The notes under the pieces are model-generated. The model did not search any database, had not been told where the DNA came from, and saw only the letters and a program-made list of their open reading frames with translations. The position numbers were made by a program, and so were the translations under genes. DNA of 20,920 nucleotides, from the IMG/VR virus record IMGVR_UViG_3300028025_005669, positions 1 to 20,920 of that record; one strand, written 5' to 3'. Below are positions 6,801 through 12,336 of this stretch, piece by piece (within the stretch, counting starts at the first letter, position 1; the number at the start of each line of letters is the position of its first letter). Source of the stretch: a virus.

Positions 6801-6805
6801 TTTTT

Positions 6806-7483
6806 ATGATAGTATATGTAACAAAAAATTTAGTAAACGGCAAAAAGTACATAGGAAAAGATTCACATAATGATCCTAATTATTTAGGTAGTGGTGCTTT
6901 ACTTTTAGAAGATATTAAAACATACGGTAAAGAAAACTTTAAAAAAGAAATATTAGAACATTGTACTAAAGAAAATTTAGGCGAACGTGAAGAATATTGG
7001 ATAGACTACTTTGATGCTGTTAAATCAAAAAATTTCTATAACATACGAAGTCAAACATCTGGTTGGTATAATAAAGATTTAAACTTAGAAAAATATGAAT
7101 ATGTTGTTAATAAGATAAGAAACAACACAAAAGGTATTCTTAAACCATCACTTCACAACAATCAAGAACGCTCAGAAAAATTAAGACAAGCCAATACAGG
7201 CAAACCAAAACCAGAAGGATTTGGTGAAATTATACGCCAAAAAGCAATAGGTCGTATATGTACCGACGAACATAAGAAAAAAATTAGTAATAGTAAAGTA
7301 GGCAAACCTCATCCTAAAAGTGGTAAACGTATATTACAATTAGATAAAGAAGGTAATGTAATACAGGAACACAATAGTATTGAAGAAGCCGCAAACTATA
7401 TTGGTAAAAAACGCTCTAATATAAGTTGTTGTCTAATTGGTATATCTAAAACAGCTTATGGATTTCAATGGAAATATATTTAA
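6806..7483 (+). CDS. GIY-YIG homing endonuclease with NUMOD domains
   Basis: This 225-residue free-standing endonuclease is inserted between the sheath and tube genes. The GIY-YIG nuclease core is at the N-terminus: VYV at 3-5 stands in for GIY, and YIG is at 15-17. The segments YLGSGALLLEDIKTYGKENF and GEREEYWIDYFDA follow, where the family has its catalytic and structural residues. Two NUMOD3-type DNA-binding repeats follow, TGKPKPEGF near 131 and SKVGKPHPKSGKR near 163. The C-terminal 50 residues, from ILQLDKEGNVIQEH to the Tyr/Gly/Phe/Trp end, form a NUMOD1 helix-turn-helix. It has a strong Shine-Dalgarno sequence, unlike its neighbours, which suggests arrival as a mobile cassette. It probably cuts endonuclease-free relatives near the 18-19 junction. 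No intron signs are visible; both flanking genes are intact. Confidence 0.95.
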   Translation: MIVYVTKNLVNGKKYIGKDSHNDPNYLGSGALLLEDIKTYGKENFKKEILEHCTKENLGEREEYWIDYFDAVKSKNFYNIRSQTSGWYNKDLNLEKYEYVVNKIRNNTKGILKPSLHNNQERSEKLRQANTGKPKPEGFGEIIRQKAIGRICTDEHKKKISNSKVGKPHPKSGKRILQLDKEGNVIQEHNSIEEAANYIGKKRSNISCCLIGISKTAYGFQWKYI

Positions 7484-7508
7484 AGTATTGTAGCTTTCTA
7501 ACACTCCA

Positions 7509-7518
7509 CATATTTATA
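7509..7518 (+). promoter_or_regulatory. CATATTTATA motif, candidate late promoter -10 of the tube gene
   Basis: ATATTTATA at 7510-7518 lies 39 bases upstream of the tube ATG at 7558. The region between is A/T-rich with no Shine-Dalgarno sequence. It would give the tube gene its own transcript independent of the endonuclease gene, consistent with the tube being needed in large amounts. Confidence 0.5.
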
Positions 7519-7557
7519 CCCAGAATAATTTAATAATAAAATTAAAATTTAAACGAT

Positions 7558-8043
7558 ATGCCTGTTCTAGATAGCAACGAAATTATGTTTACTGCTTTTG
7601 AACCCAAAGTTCAGAATCGCTTTATCATGTACCTTGATGGTATCCCATCATATTTAATTAAAGCAGCTTCTGCTCCTGGATTTGAAGCTGGTGAGATTAT
7701 TTTAGATCACATCAACGTTTACCGTAAAGTTAAAGGTAAAGTTAGATGGAATGATATGACTTTAAGTTTATACGATCCCGTAACCCCATCTGGCGCACAA
7801 GCAGTAATGGAGTGGGCTCGTTTAGCACACGAATCCGTAACCGGTCGTGACGGATATTCCGATTTTTACAAGAAAGATTTAACATTAGATATTTTAGGAC
7901 CAGTAGGAGATGTAGTAGGTGAGTGGATTATTAAAGGTGCCTATTGCAAAACAGCCACTTTCGGTGAATACGATTGGGCTAACGACGCAGCAATTAACTT
8001 ATCAGTAACAATCGCTATGGATTATTGTGTATTGAATTTCTGA
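7558..8043 (+). CDS. 19: Tail tube protein (T4 gp19-like)
   Basis: This is the subunit whose hexameric rings form the inner tail tube. The 161-residue length matches T4 gp19 (163). Family hallmarks include FEPKVQNRFIMYLDGIPSYLI at the start, ASAPGFEAGEIILDHIN, where tube proteins recognise the ring interface, and a 'VRWNDMTLSLYDP' strand. DLTLDILGPVGDVVGEW and GEYDWANDAAINLSVTI complete the beta-barrel near the C-terminus. It is intact, with no insertion. Synteny with the sheath gene (18-19 order as in T4) is preserved apart from the homing endonuclease. A hairpin 23 bases after the stop probably ends or stabilises its mRNA. Confidence 0.95.
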   Translation: MPVLDSNEIMFTAFEPKVQNRFIMYLDGIPSYLIKAASAPGFEAGEIILDHINVYRKVKGKVRWNDMTLSLYDPVTPSGAQAVMEWARLAHESVTGRDGYSDFYKKDLTLDILGPVGDVVGEWIIKGAYCKTATFGEYDWANDAAINLSVTIAMDYCVLNF

Positions 8044-8065
8044 TCCTTAATTAAGAAAATAAGTA

Positions 8066-8093
8066 AAAGCGTTTGTCTAAGGATAAACGCTTT
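8066..8093 (+). terminator. Stem-loop after the tail tube gene
   Basis: Arms AAAGCGTTTGTC (8066-8077) and GATAAACGCTTT (8082-8093) pair over 12 bases with one G-U pair and a 4-base TAAG loop. No long T-run follows (TTTCTTACATTT), so it may end transcription weakly or protect the tube mRNA 3' end. Copies of the palindromic TTAATTAAG flank it at 8047-8055 and 8101-8109. Confidence 0.65.
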
Positions 8094-8122
8094 CTTACAT
8101 TTAATTAAGCAAACATTACTAA

Positions 8123-8797
8123 ATGAAACAACCATCAAATAAAGAAACAATAAAACGTCTTTATAATGAATATAAAGAACAATACTTAAATGAAATATAT
8201 GATACACCACTAGAATTTAAAAAAGATTCTAATACAAAATATATTGTATACGATAAAGATGGAAATGAATTAGCATATTTTCTTTTTAAATTTATGTATA
8301 ATATTAATCAATCACCCGTTGATTATAAAAAATATAAACTAGACAGATATTGGAATATTGATTGGTATTGGATCGATAGATTGCCTAAAGAACAAAAAAA
8401 CGCTCAAAATTTTATTAAAGTTACATCTACTGCTTTTAAAATAGTTGATGATTTTATTATATCTAATAATTTTCCTTTACTATTGGGGTTTGGAGGATTA
8501 ACAGAAACCCACGATAGAATCTATTCAGATGAACGTTTTATAGAAAGATGGAGAATATTATTTGGAGAACGATATAAAGTAAAATACCATAATGATAAAT
8601 TATGGATCATAAACAAAATAATAACAATAGATGAAAATAAAATATCAAGAATAGCTGAAATATATGAAAAATCCAATTCAGAAGCATATAGAAAAGAATT
8701 ATTTCCTACTAAACGTGATGTTAAAGGTATATCACGTCACTATATGATTAAAGAACAAATTAAAAGAATCATATTAAAACGTATGTATTTGAGATAA
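8123..8797 (+). CDS. Unknown protein, moron-like position between tube and gp26-like genes
   Basis: I do not recognise this 224-residue protein. It is very rich in Lys, Ile, Tyr and Asn. Its N-terminal half holds an aromatic cluster, near residues 70-90, with YWNIDWYWIDRLPKEQ. The middle has a Gly-rich, hydrophobic strand-turn, ISNNFPLLLGFGGLTETHDR, and the C-terminus is basic (IKRIILKRMYLR). No membrane segment or signal peptide is evident. The gene lies between a stem-loop (8066-8093) and a T-tailed terminator (8875-8903), breaks the T4 tail-gene order and has no late-promoter motif close upstream. These features fit an acquired accessory gene. An adaptor or modifying enzyme with a mixed alpha/beta fold is possible, but nothing supports a specific function. 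Confidence 0.7.
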   Translation: MKQPSNKETIKRLYNEYKEQYLNEIYDTPLEFKKDSNTKYIVYDKDGNELAYFLFKFMYNINQSPVDYKKYKLDRYWNIDWYWIDRLPKEQKNAQNFIKVTSTAFKIVDDFIISNNFPLLLGFGGLTETHDRIYSDERFIERWRILFGERYKVKYHNDKLWIINKIITIDENKISRIAEIYEKSNSEAYRKELFPTKRDVKGISRHYMIKEQIKRIILKRMYLR

Positions 8798-8824
8798 TTT
8801 GGCAAGCGTCTTTTTTTGTTTGTA

Positions 8825-8832
8825 ATATTTAT
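8825..8832 (+). promoter_or_regulatory. ATATTTAT motif within an imperfect palindrome
   Basis: The motif sits inside GTTTGTAA (8818-8825), TATTTA, TTGCAAAC (8832-8839), an 8-base stem with one G-U pair. It lies upstream of a terminator (8875-8903), not directly upstream of a gene. It may be a promoter relic, or a promoter for a short RNA of about 60 bases ending at that terminator. No good ORF follows. Confidence 0.35.
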
Positions 8833-8874
8833 TGCAAACGATGAGAGAAAAATCATTTATCTTTATAAAACTAG

Positions 8875-8903
8875 GTGTCTGCTTTTGCAGACACTTTTTT
8901 TTT
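8875..8903 (+). terminator. Rho-independent terminator
   Basis: GTGTCTGC (8875-8882) and GCAGACAC (8887-8894) form a perfect 8-base stem with a TTTT loop, followed directly by nine T residues (8895-8903). This is the clearest terminator in the window. It isolates the gene at 8123-8797 from the gp26-like gene, whose candidate promoter begins 5 bases later. Confidence 0.9.
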
Positions 8904-8906
8904 GCG

Positions 8907-8916
8907 TATATTTATA
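8907..8916 (+). promoter_or_regulatory. TATATTTATA motif, candidate late promoter -10 of the gp26-like gene
   Basis: ATATTTATA at 8908-8916 lies 21 bases before the ATG at 8938 and directly after the terminator. Because upstream transcription should stop at 8903, this motif is the best candidate for driving the gp26-like and gp51-like frames and, by read-through, the tape measure gene. Confidence 0.55.
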
Positions 8917-8937
8917 TATACAATAATAAAATAGTTT

Positions 8938-9696
8938 ATGGCAGAATTAAAAATCCCAACAGAAACAGTTACATTACCTTCAAAAGGCTTACTGTATCCT
9001 GAGACATCTCCACTCGCTAAAGGAGAACTTGAAATGAAGTATATGACAGCTAAGGAAGAAGATATTCTTACCAATAGCAATTATCTCAAAAACGGAACTG
9101 TAATTGATAAATTACTCCAGGCATTAATTGTTACCCCAATTGACTATAATGAATTATTGATTGGAGATAAGAATGCAGTACTAATTGCTGCTCGTGTATT
9201 GGGTTATGGTAAAGACTATTCATTTAAATATACTAATCCTAATGGACAAGAAGCAGAAACAACAGTTGATTTATCTAAATTAGAAGATAAAGTAGTAGAT
9301 GAATCATTATTTAAAAGAGGATCAAATGAATTTCAATTTACTCTCCCCCATTCCGGTAATTTAATTACATTTAAACTACTTACACATGGAGATGAGCAAA
9401 AAATTGAAGCTGAAATTAAAGGATTAAAAAAGATTAATCCTAACACCACAACAGATATTACTACGCGTTTAAAACACATGATAACCTCAGTTGAAGGTAA
9501 ACGTGATCAAAAAGATATTCGTGAATTTGTTGATACATATCTATTAGCTAAAGATGCTAAAGCATTAAGAGACCACTATAATAAAGTATCTCCAGATATT
9601 AACATGATATTCAAGCCAGAGGATGAAAACTATACAGGGGAGGGTATAAATATTCCTATTTCTCTTAACTTTTTTTGGCCTGACGCCGGAGTATAG
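8938..9696 (+). CDS. 26: gp26-like baseplate hub assembly protein / tail chaperone frame 0
   Basis: This 252-residue protein matches the T4_baseplate (gp26) type. The N-terminal LPSKGLLYPE (residues 13-22) is the family signature. It is followed by the helical region with MTAKEEDILTN (about residues 36-46) and a middle domain with DLSKL and FKLLTHGDEQKIEAEIKGLK. In T4, gp26 is needed for hub assembly but is not a major part of the mature virion. The zero-frame end is FFWPDAGV, right after a run of seven T (9670-9676). The +1 frame from there encodes a conserved-looking gp51-like domain without its own start. Its place between the tube and tape measure genes is where many tailed phages put a frameshifted tail assembly chaperone. 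Confidence 0.85.
   Translation: MAELKIPTETVTLPSKGLLYPETSPLAKGELEMKYMTAKEEDILTNSNYLKNGTVIDKLLQALIVTPIDYNELLIGDKNAVLIAARVLGYGKDYSFKYTNPNGQEAETTVDLSKLEDKVVDESLFKRGSNEFQFTLPHSGNLITFKLLTHGDEQKIEAEIKGLKKINPNTTTDITTRLKHMITSVEGKRDQKDIREFVDTYLLAKDAKALRDHYNKVSPDINMIFKPEDENYTGEGINIPISLNFFWPDAGV
9668..9678 (+). other. Candidate programmed frameshift site (T7 slippery run)
   Basis: In frame 0 the sequence reads AAC TTT TTT TGG CCT GAC GCC GGA GTA TAG. With Phe-tRNA on the second TTT (9673-9675), both a +1 slip (to 9674-9676) and a -2 slip (to 9671-9673) keep three perfect base pairs. Either slip enters the frame that runs to 9949. A -1 slip meets TGA almost at once, so it is not useful. The alternative is a homopolymer error in the assembly. 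Confidence 0.6.
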
Positions 9697-9949
9697 ACTC
9701 TATCTATTTAAACAAATACACGAGATCGTATTTAACGGTCAAGGAGGGTATGATTGGGAAACCGTTTATAACATGCCTATTTGGTTGCGTCGCTTTACAT
9801 TTGAAACTTTAAAAGAACATTATGATAAACAACGTGAAGCTGCTGAAAAACAACAAAATATGCTTAAAAACAATAATAAGGGTGAAATATCACGACCGAA
9901 TGTAGCTCCAAAACAACCCACATATACAACCAAGGCGCCTAGAAAATAG
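9677..9949 (+). CDS. 51: gp51-like chaperone domain in the shifted frame (no own start)
   Basis: The +1 frame is open from just after a TAA at 9647-9649 to TAG at 9947-9949. It has no usable start codon before the conserved part; its only early ATG lies inside that part (NMPIWLRR). After the slip it reads GLTPEYRLYLFKQIHEIVFN, then GGYDWETVYNMPIWLRRFTF and a Lys/Gln-rich tail. The compact YNMPIWLRRFTFETL segment resembles the short hub assembly catalyst gp51, which is next to gene 26 in T4. The frame is 90 codons long. Joined to the upstream frame it would make a protein of 336 residues (+1) or 337 residues (-2). I give coordinates from the first codon read after the slip. Confidence 0.68.
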   Translation, partial: GLTPEYRLYLFKQIHEIVFNGQGGYDWETVYNMPIWLRRFTFETLKEHYDKQREAAEKQQNMLKNNNKGEISRPNVAPKQPTYTTKAPRK

Positions 9950-9956
9950 GCGCCTT
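9932..9956 (+). terminator. Stem-loop spanning the gp51-like stop codon
   Basis: AAGGCGCCTA (9932-9941) and TAGGCGCCTT (9947-9956) form a perfect GC-rich 10-base stem with the loop GAAAA. The TAG stop is part of the right arm. There is no T-run after it, so it is a weak terminator at best; it may instead protect the upstream mRNA end or reduce read-through into the tape measure gene. Confidence 0.6.
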
Positions 9957-9957
9957 C

Positions 9958-9967
9958 AATATTTATA
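9958..9967 (+). promoter_or_regulatory. AATATTTATA motif immediately before the tape measure start
   Basis: ATATTTATA at 9959-9967 ends only 3 bases before the ATG at 9971. A -10 element here would start RNA at or inside the first codons, so either the transcript is leaderless, a downstream start is used, or the motif does something other than act as a -10 element at this place. Confidence 0.38.
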
Positions 9968-9970
9968 TGT

Positions 9971-12004
9971 ATGAAACTTGACTTTACACCTCGCCTATTA
10001 TTTGATCCTCTACAGGATAAAATAGATGCATTCAATGACGGCCTTAAAAAAGCCGAACAAAGAATGGCTGATCTTGCTAATGAATTAGGAGGCCCAGGTA
10101 GTTCTATAGTAACAAATTTATCTAATGCTATTGTAGCCGCTAGAAATCTCTCTGATCCCTTATCAAAGGCTTCTGATATAACAAAAAAATTAAATAAATT
10201 ACAACAAGAGAACGAAGCTCGTATTATACGAAGAAAAGTTGCAGAAGAAAGTTATGCCAAATCTATAGGTAAAGCTACAGAAGCGGCTGCCCTAAATACC
10301 CTTAAAAAAGCATCAGCTGAACTTCAAGTAAATCAAATGCTTGAAGATCAGTTAAGAAATTTAGAAAGTATAGCAGAAGAAGAAACAAAAATAACAGAAG
10401 AAAAGAAAAAACAAAATAATTTATTTAATTTTGCTGCTGCTAAATATAAAGAAATTAAAGGACAACTTGAAACGTTCTTTAGTTTAGGTAGTATTTTTAA
10501 AATAATTTTAGATGGTGCTTTACGTTTTAGTAAAATATCAACTGAAATAGGTAAAAATTTAGGTTATGGAGCAGATAATGCTAATAGAGTAGCATCTAAT
10601 ATGATTGATGTTGCTCAATCTGCCAATAATGTTAATGTTACCTTTCAAAATTTAGCAGATGCTGCTAATGAACTAAGTACAGCTACTGGATATGTAGCAG
10701 AGTACTCAGCAGATGCTCTAGAAACTCAAGTAATGTTAACCAAACAATTTGGTTTACAAGCAGAGGAAGCAGCAGGTATTTATAAATTATCTGTATTAAC
10801 AGGAAAAGCTTCAAAAACAGTCAATCAAGAGATGGTTGGTGCTTTTGCAGCAACTAGAAATAATTTAAGAGCAGGTGTTCCTTTTAAAGCCACAATGGCT
10901 GAAGCTGCTAAAGTATCAGGAATTTTAGCTTCTAATTTGCAAAACAATCCCAAACGAATTGTTGAAGCAGTAACACAAGCTAAAGCATTAGGTACTTCTT
11001 TAGAACAAGCTGCAAGACAAGGTGAAGCACTTTTAAACTTTGAATCTTCACTTGAAAATGAATTAAAAGCTGAATTATTAACAGGTAAACAACTTAATCT
11101 AGAAAGAGCTAGAGCTGCTGCTTTAATAGGAGATCAAGTTACTTTAACTGAAGAATTAGCTAAAAATGTAGGTACAATAGAAGAATTTGATAGAATGAAT
11201 GTTCTTCAAAAGAAAGCTATTGCTGAATCTGTTGGATTAACTGCAGATGAATTAGCTAAACAACTACAAAATCAAAAAATAGCTATTGAAAATGGGAAAT
11301 CACTAGCCGAAGTAACAGCAGATGAACTAACTAAGGCTCAGGAAAGACAAAATGTTCAAGATAAATTTAACCAATCTATTCTTAAATTGCAAGATTTCTT
11401 TGGTAATTTATTAGCAGGTCCTTTAGGGCAGTTTTTAGAATATTTAACTAAATCTTTAGATTATATTACCGCTATAGGTGCTGGTTTATTAACATGGCAG
11501 ATAACAAGTAAAGCTATTGCTTTCTATAATGGTATAATATCATTACAAAAACAAAGACAAAAAGGATTTGGTGATGCTCTTTTATTTCAAAGTAGAACTC
11601 AATTAGGGTTAGATACAGCATCCGCTGCTGCTAAAGTTGCAGGAAGTGCTGCTGCTACTTTTGGTGCTATATTGCCTGTTGTATTAGGAGCTGTTGCTAC
11701 TGTGGGTACATTATTAGCTTCTTATAAAGCTGATGACTTAATGTCTGAAGGGGGTTATGGTAAACGCACTTTATTAGCTCCTGAAGGCGCAATCAGATTA
11801 AATGATAATGATACTGTAATAGCAGGTACCAATTTAGGTGGTGGTGGAATGTCTGGAGGATCAATTGATCTTACACCAATGATAGCAGCAATCAATGAAG
11901 TTAAAATAGCTGTTAACCAATTAATGAATCGCCCTGTTATTATTAATATGGATAGTAAACAGGTAGGTTCATCATTAGTGCAAGCTTCCCCCAAATCAGC
12001 ATAA
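9971..12004 (+). CDS. Tail tape measure protein (T4 gp29-like role)
   Basis: At 677 residues and mostly helical, this protein has the composition and position of a tape measure, which sets tail length and is threaded through the tube. Long Ala/Glu/Lys/Leu coiled-coil segments cover about residues 20-160 and 270-480, with a Phe/Ile-rich stretch (FFSLGSIFKIILDGAL) near 170. Hydrophobic segments lie near 497-520 and 560-586 (AILPVVLGAVATVGTLLA). These could insert in the inner membrane at ejection. The C-terminus has the virion-type GGYGKRTLLAPEGAIRLNDN segment, which other phage tape measures also carry. At roughly 0.15 nm per residue the tail should be near 100 nm. The ATG follows a late-promoter-like motif by only 3 bases. 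Confidence 0.88.
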   Translation: MKLDFTPRLLFDPLQDKIDAFNDGLKKAEQRMADLANELGGPGSSIVTNLSNAIVAARNLSDPLSKASDITKKLNKLQQENEARIIRRKVAEESYAKSIGKATEAAALNTLKKASAELQVNQMLEDQLRNLESIAEEETKITEEKKKQNNLFNFAAAKYKEIKGQLETFFSLGSIFKIILDGALRFSKISTEIGKNLGYGADNANRVASNMIDVAQSANNVNVTFQNLADAANELSTATGYVAEYSADALETQVMLTKQFGLQAEEAAGIYKLSVLTGKASKTVNQEMVGAFAATRNNLRAGVPFKATMAEAAKVSGILASNLQNNPKRIVEAVTQAKALGTSLEQAARQGEALLNFESSLENELKAELLTGKQLNLERARAAALIGDQVTLTEELAKNVGTIEEFDRMNVLQKKAIAESVGLTADELAKQLQNQKIAIENGKSLAEVTADELTKAQERQNVQDKFNQSILKLQDFFGNLLAGPLGQFLEYLTKSLDYITAIGAGLLTWQITSKAIAFYNGIISLQKQRQKGFGDALLFQSRTQLGLDTASAAAKVAGSAAATFGAILPVVLGAVATVGTLLASYKADDLMSEGGYGKRTLLAPEGAIRLNDNDTVIAGTNLGGGGMSGGSIDLTPMIAAINEVKIAVNQLMNRPVIINMDSKQVGSSLVQASPKSA

Positions 12005-12010
12005 TTTTTA

Positions 12011-12020
12011 AATATTTATA
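12011..12020 (+). promoter_or_regulatory. AATATTTATA motif, candidate late promoter -10 of the baseplate block
   Basis: ATATTTATA at 12012-12020 lies 15 bases before the ATG at 12036, in the only gap between the tape measure gene and the tightly packed baseplate genes. It would produce a leader of about 8 bases and could drive the 12036-17992 block. Confidence 0.5.
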
Positions 12021-12035
12021 TTAAACGATAAGACC

Positions 12036-12335
12036 ATGGGATTATTAGACAAATTAAAAGACAGTATCTTAGGATTGGGTGGGAATAAACCACAAAATTT
12101 TGGAGTTAACCCTGTACCACCAAATTCATTACATGATTTATATTCGGTTGATGGTAAACCAAATGTAACCTGGAGACCAAGCAATGGCCTCGGATTTAAA
12201 CCACAACCATCTACAATAGATGAATTGGATAAACAAGCCCCTAACCTAAACCCTGTTGGAGTAGTATCACAAGTGTACAAATCCAAACAAGGCCGCAGAT
12301 ACAAAGACCTAGGACCAACAGAAGGACGTTACTAA
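12036..12335 (+). CDS. Small Pro/Gly/Asn-rich protein, probable tail or baseplate component
   Basis: I do not recognise this 99-residue protein. It starts with a short amphipathic helix (MGLLDKLKDSILGLGG), followed by an extended Pro/Asn/Gly-rich chain (NFGVNPVPPNSLHDLYS and GLGFKPQPSTIDELDKQ). It ends basic, with SKQGRRYKDLGPTEGRY. This is the composition of an extended linker or clamp that follows a groove on another protein. The gene lies directly after the tape measure gene and ends 1 base before the next start, so it is co-transcribed with the large baseplate genes and probably assembles with them. Confidence 0.68.
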   Translation: MGLLDKLKDSILGLGGNKPQNFGVNPVPPNSLHDLYSVDGKPNVTWRPSNGLGFKPQPSTIDELDKQAPNLNPVGVVSQVYKSKQGRRYKDLGPTEGRY

Positions 12336-12336
12336 T

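Noticed and set aside
4718-8043. Intron in the sheath or tube gene carrying the endonuclease
   Set aside because: Both flanking genes are complete and uninterrupted, so the GIY-YIG gene is free-standing between them.
8841-8937. Short ORF starting at ATG 8841
   Set aside because: It would read through a perfect terminator hairpin and a T9 run, giving a Phe-rich translation; non-coding is far more likely.
3341-12020. Minus-strand T4-type late promoters (TATAAATA) driving antisense RNA
   Set aside because: The complement of the motif does fit the T4 consensus, but all genes are on the + strand and the copies sit ahead of their starts, so a + strand role is more likely.
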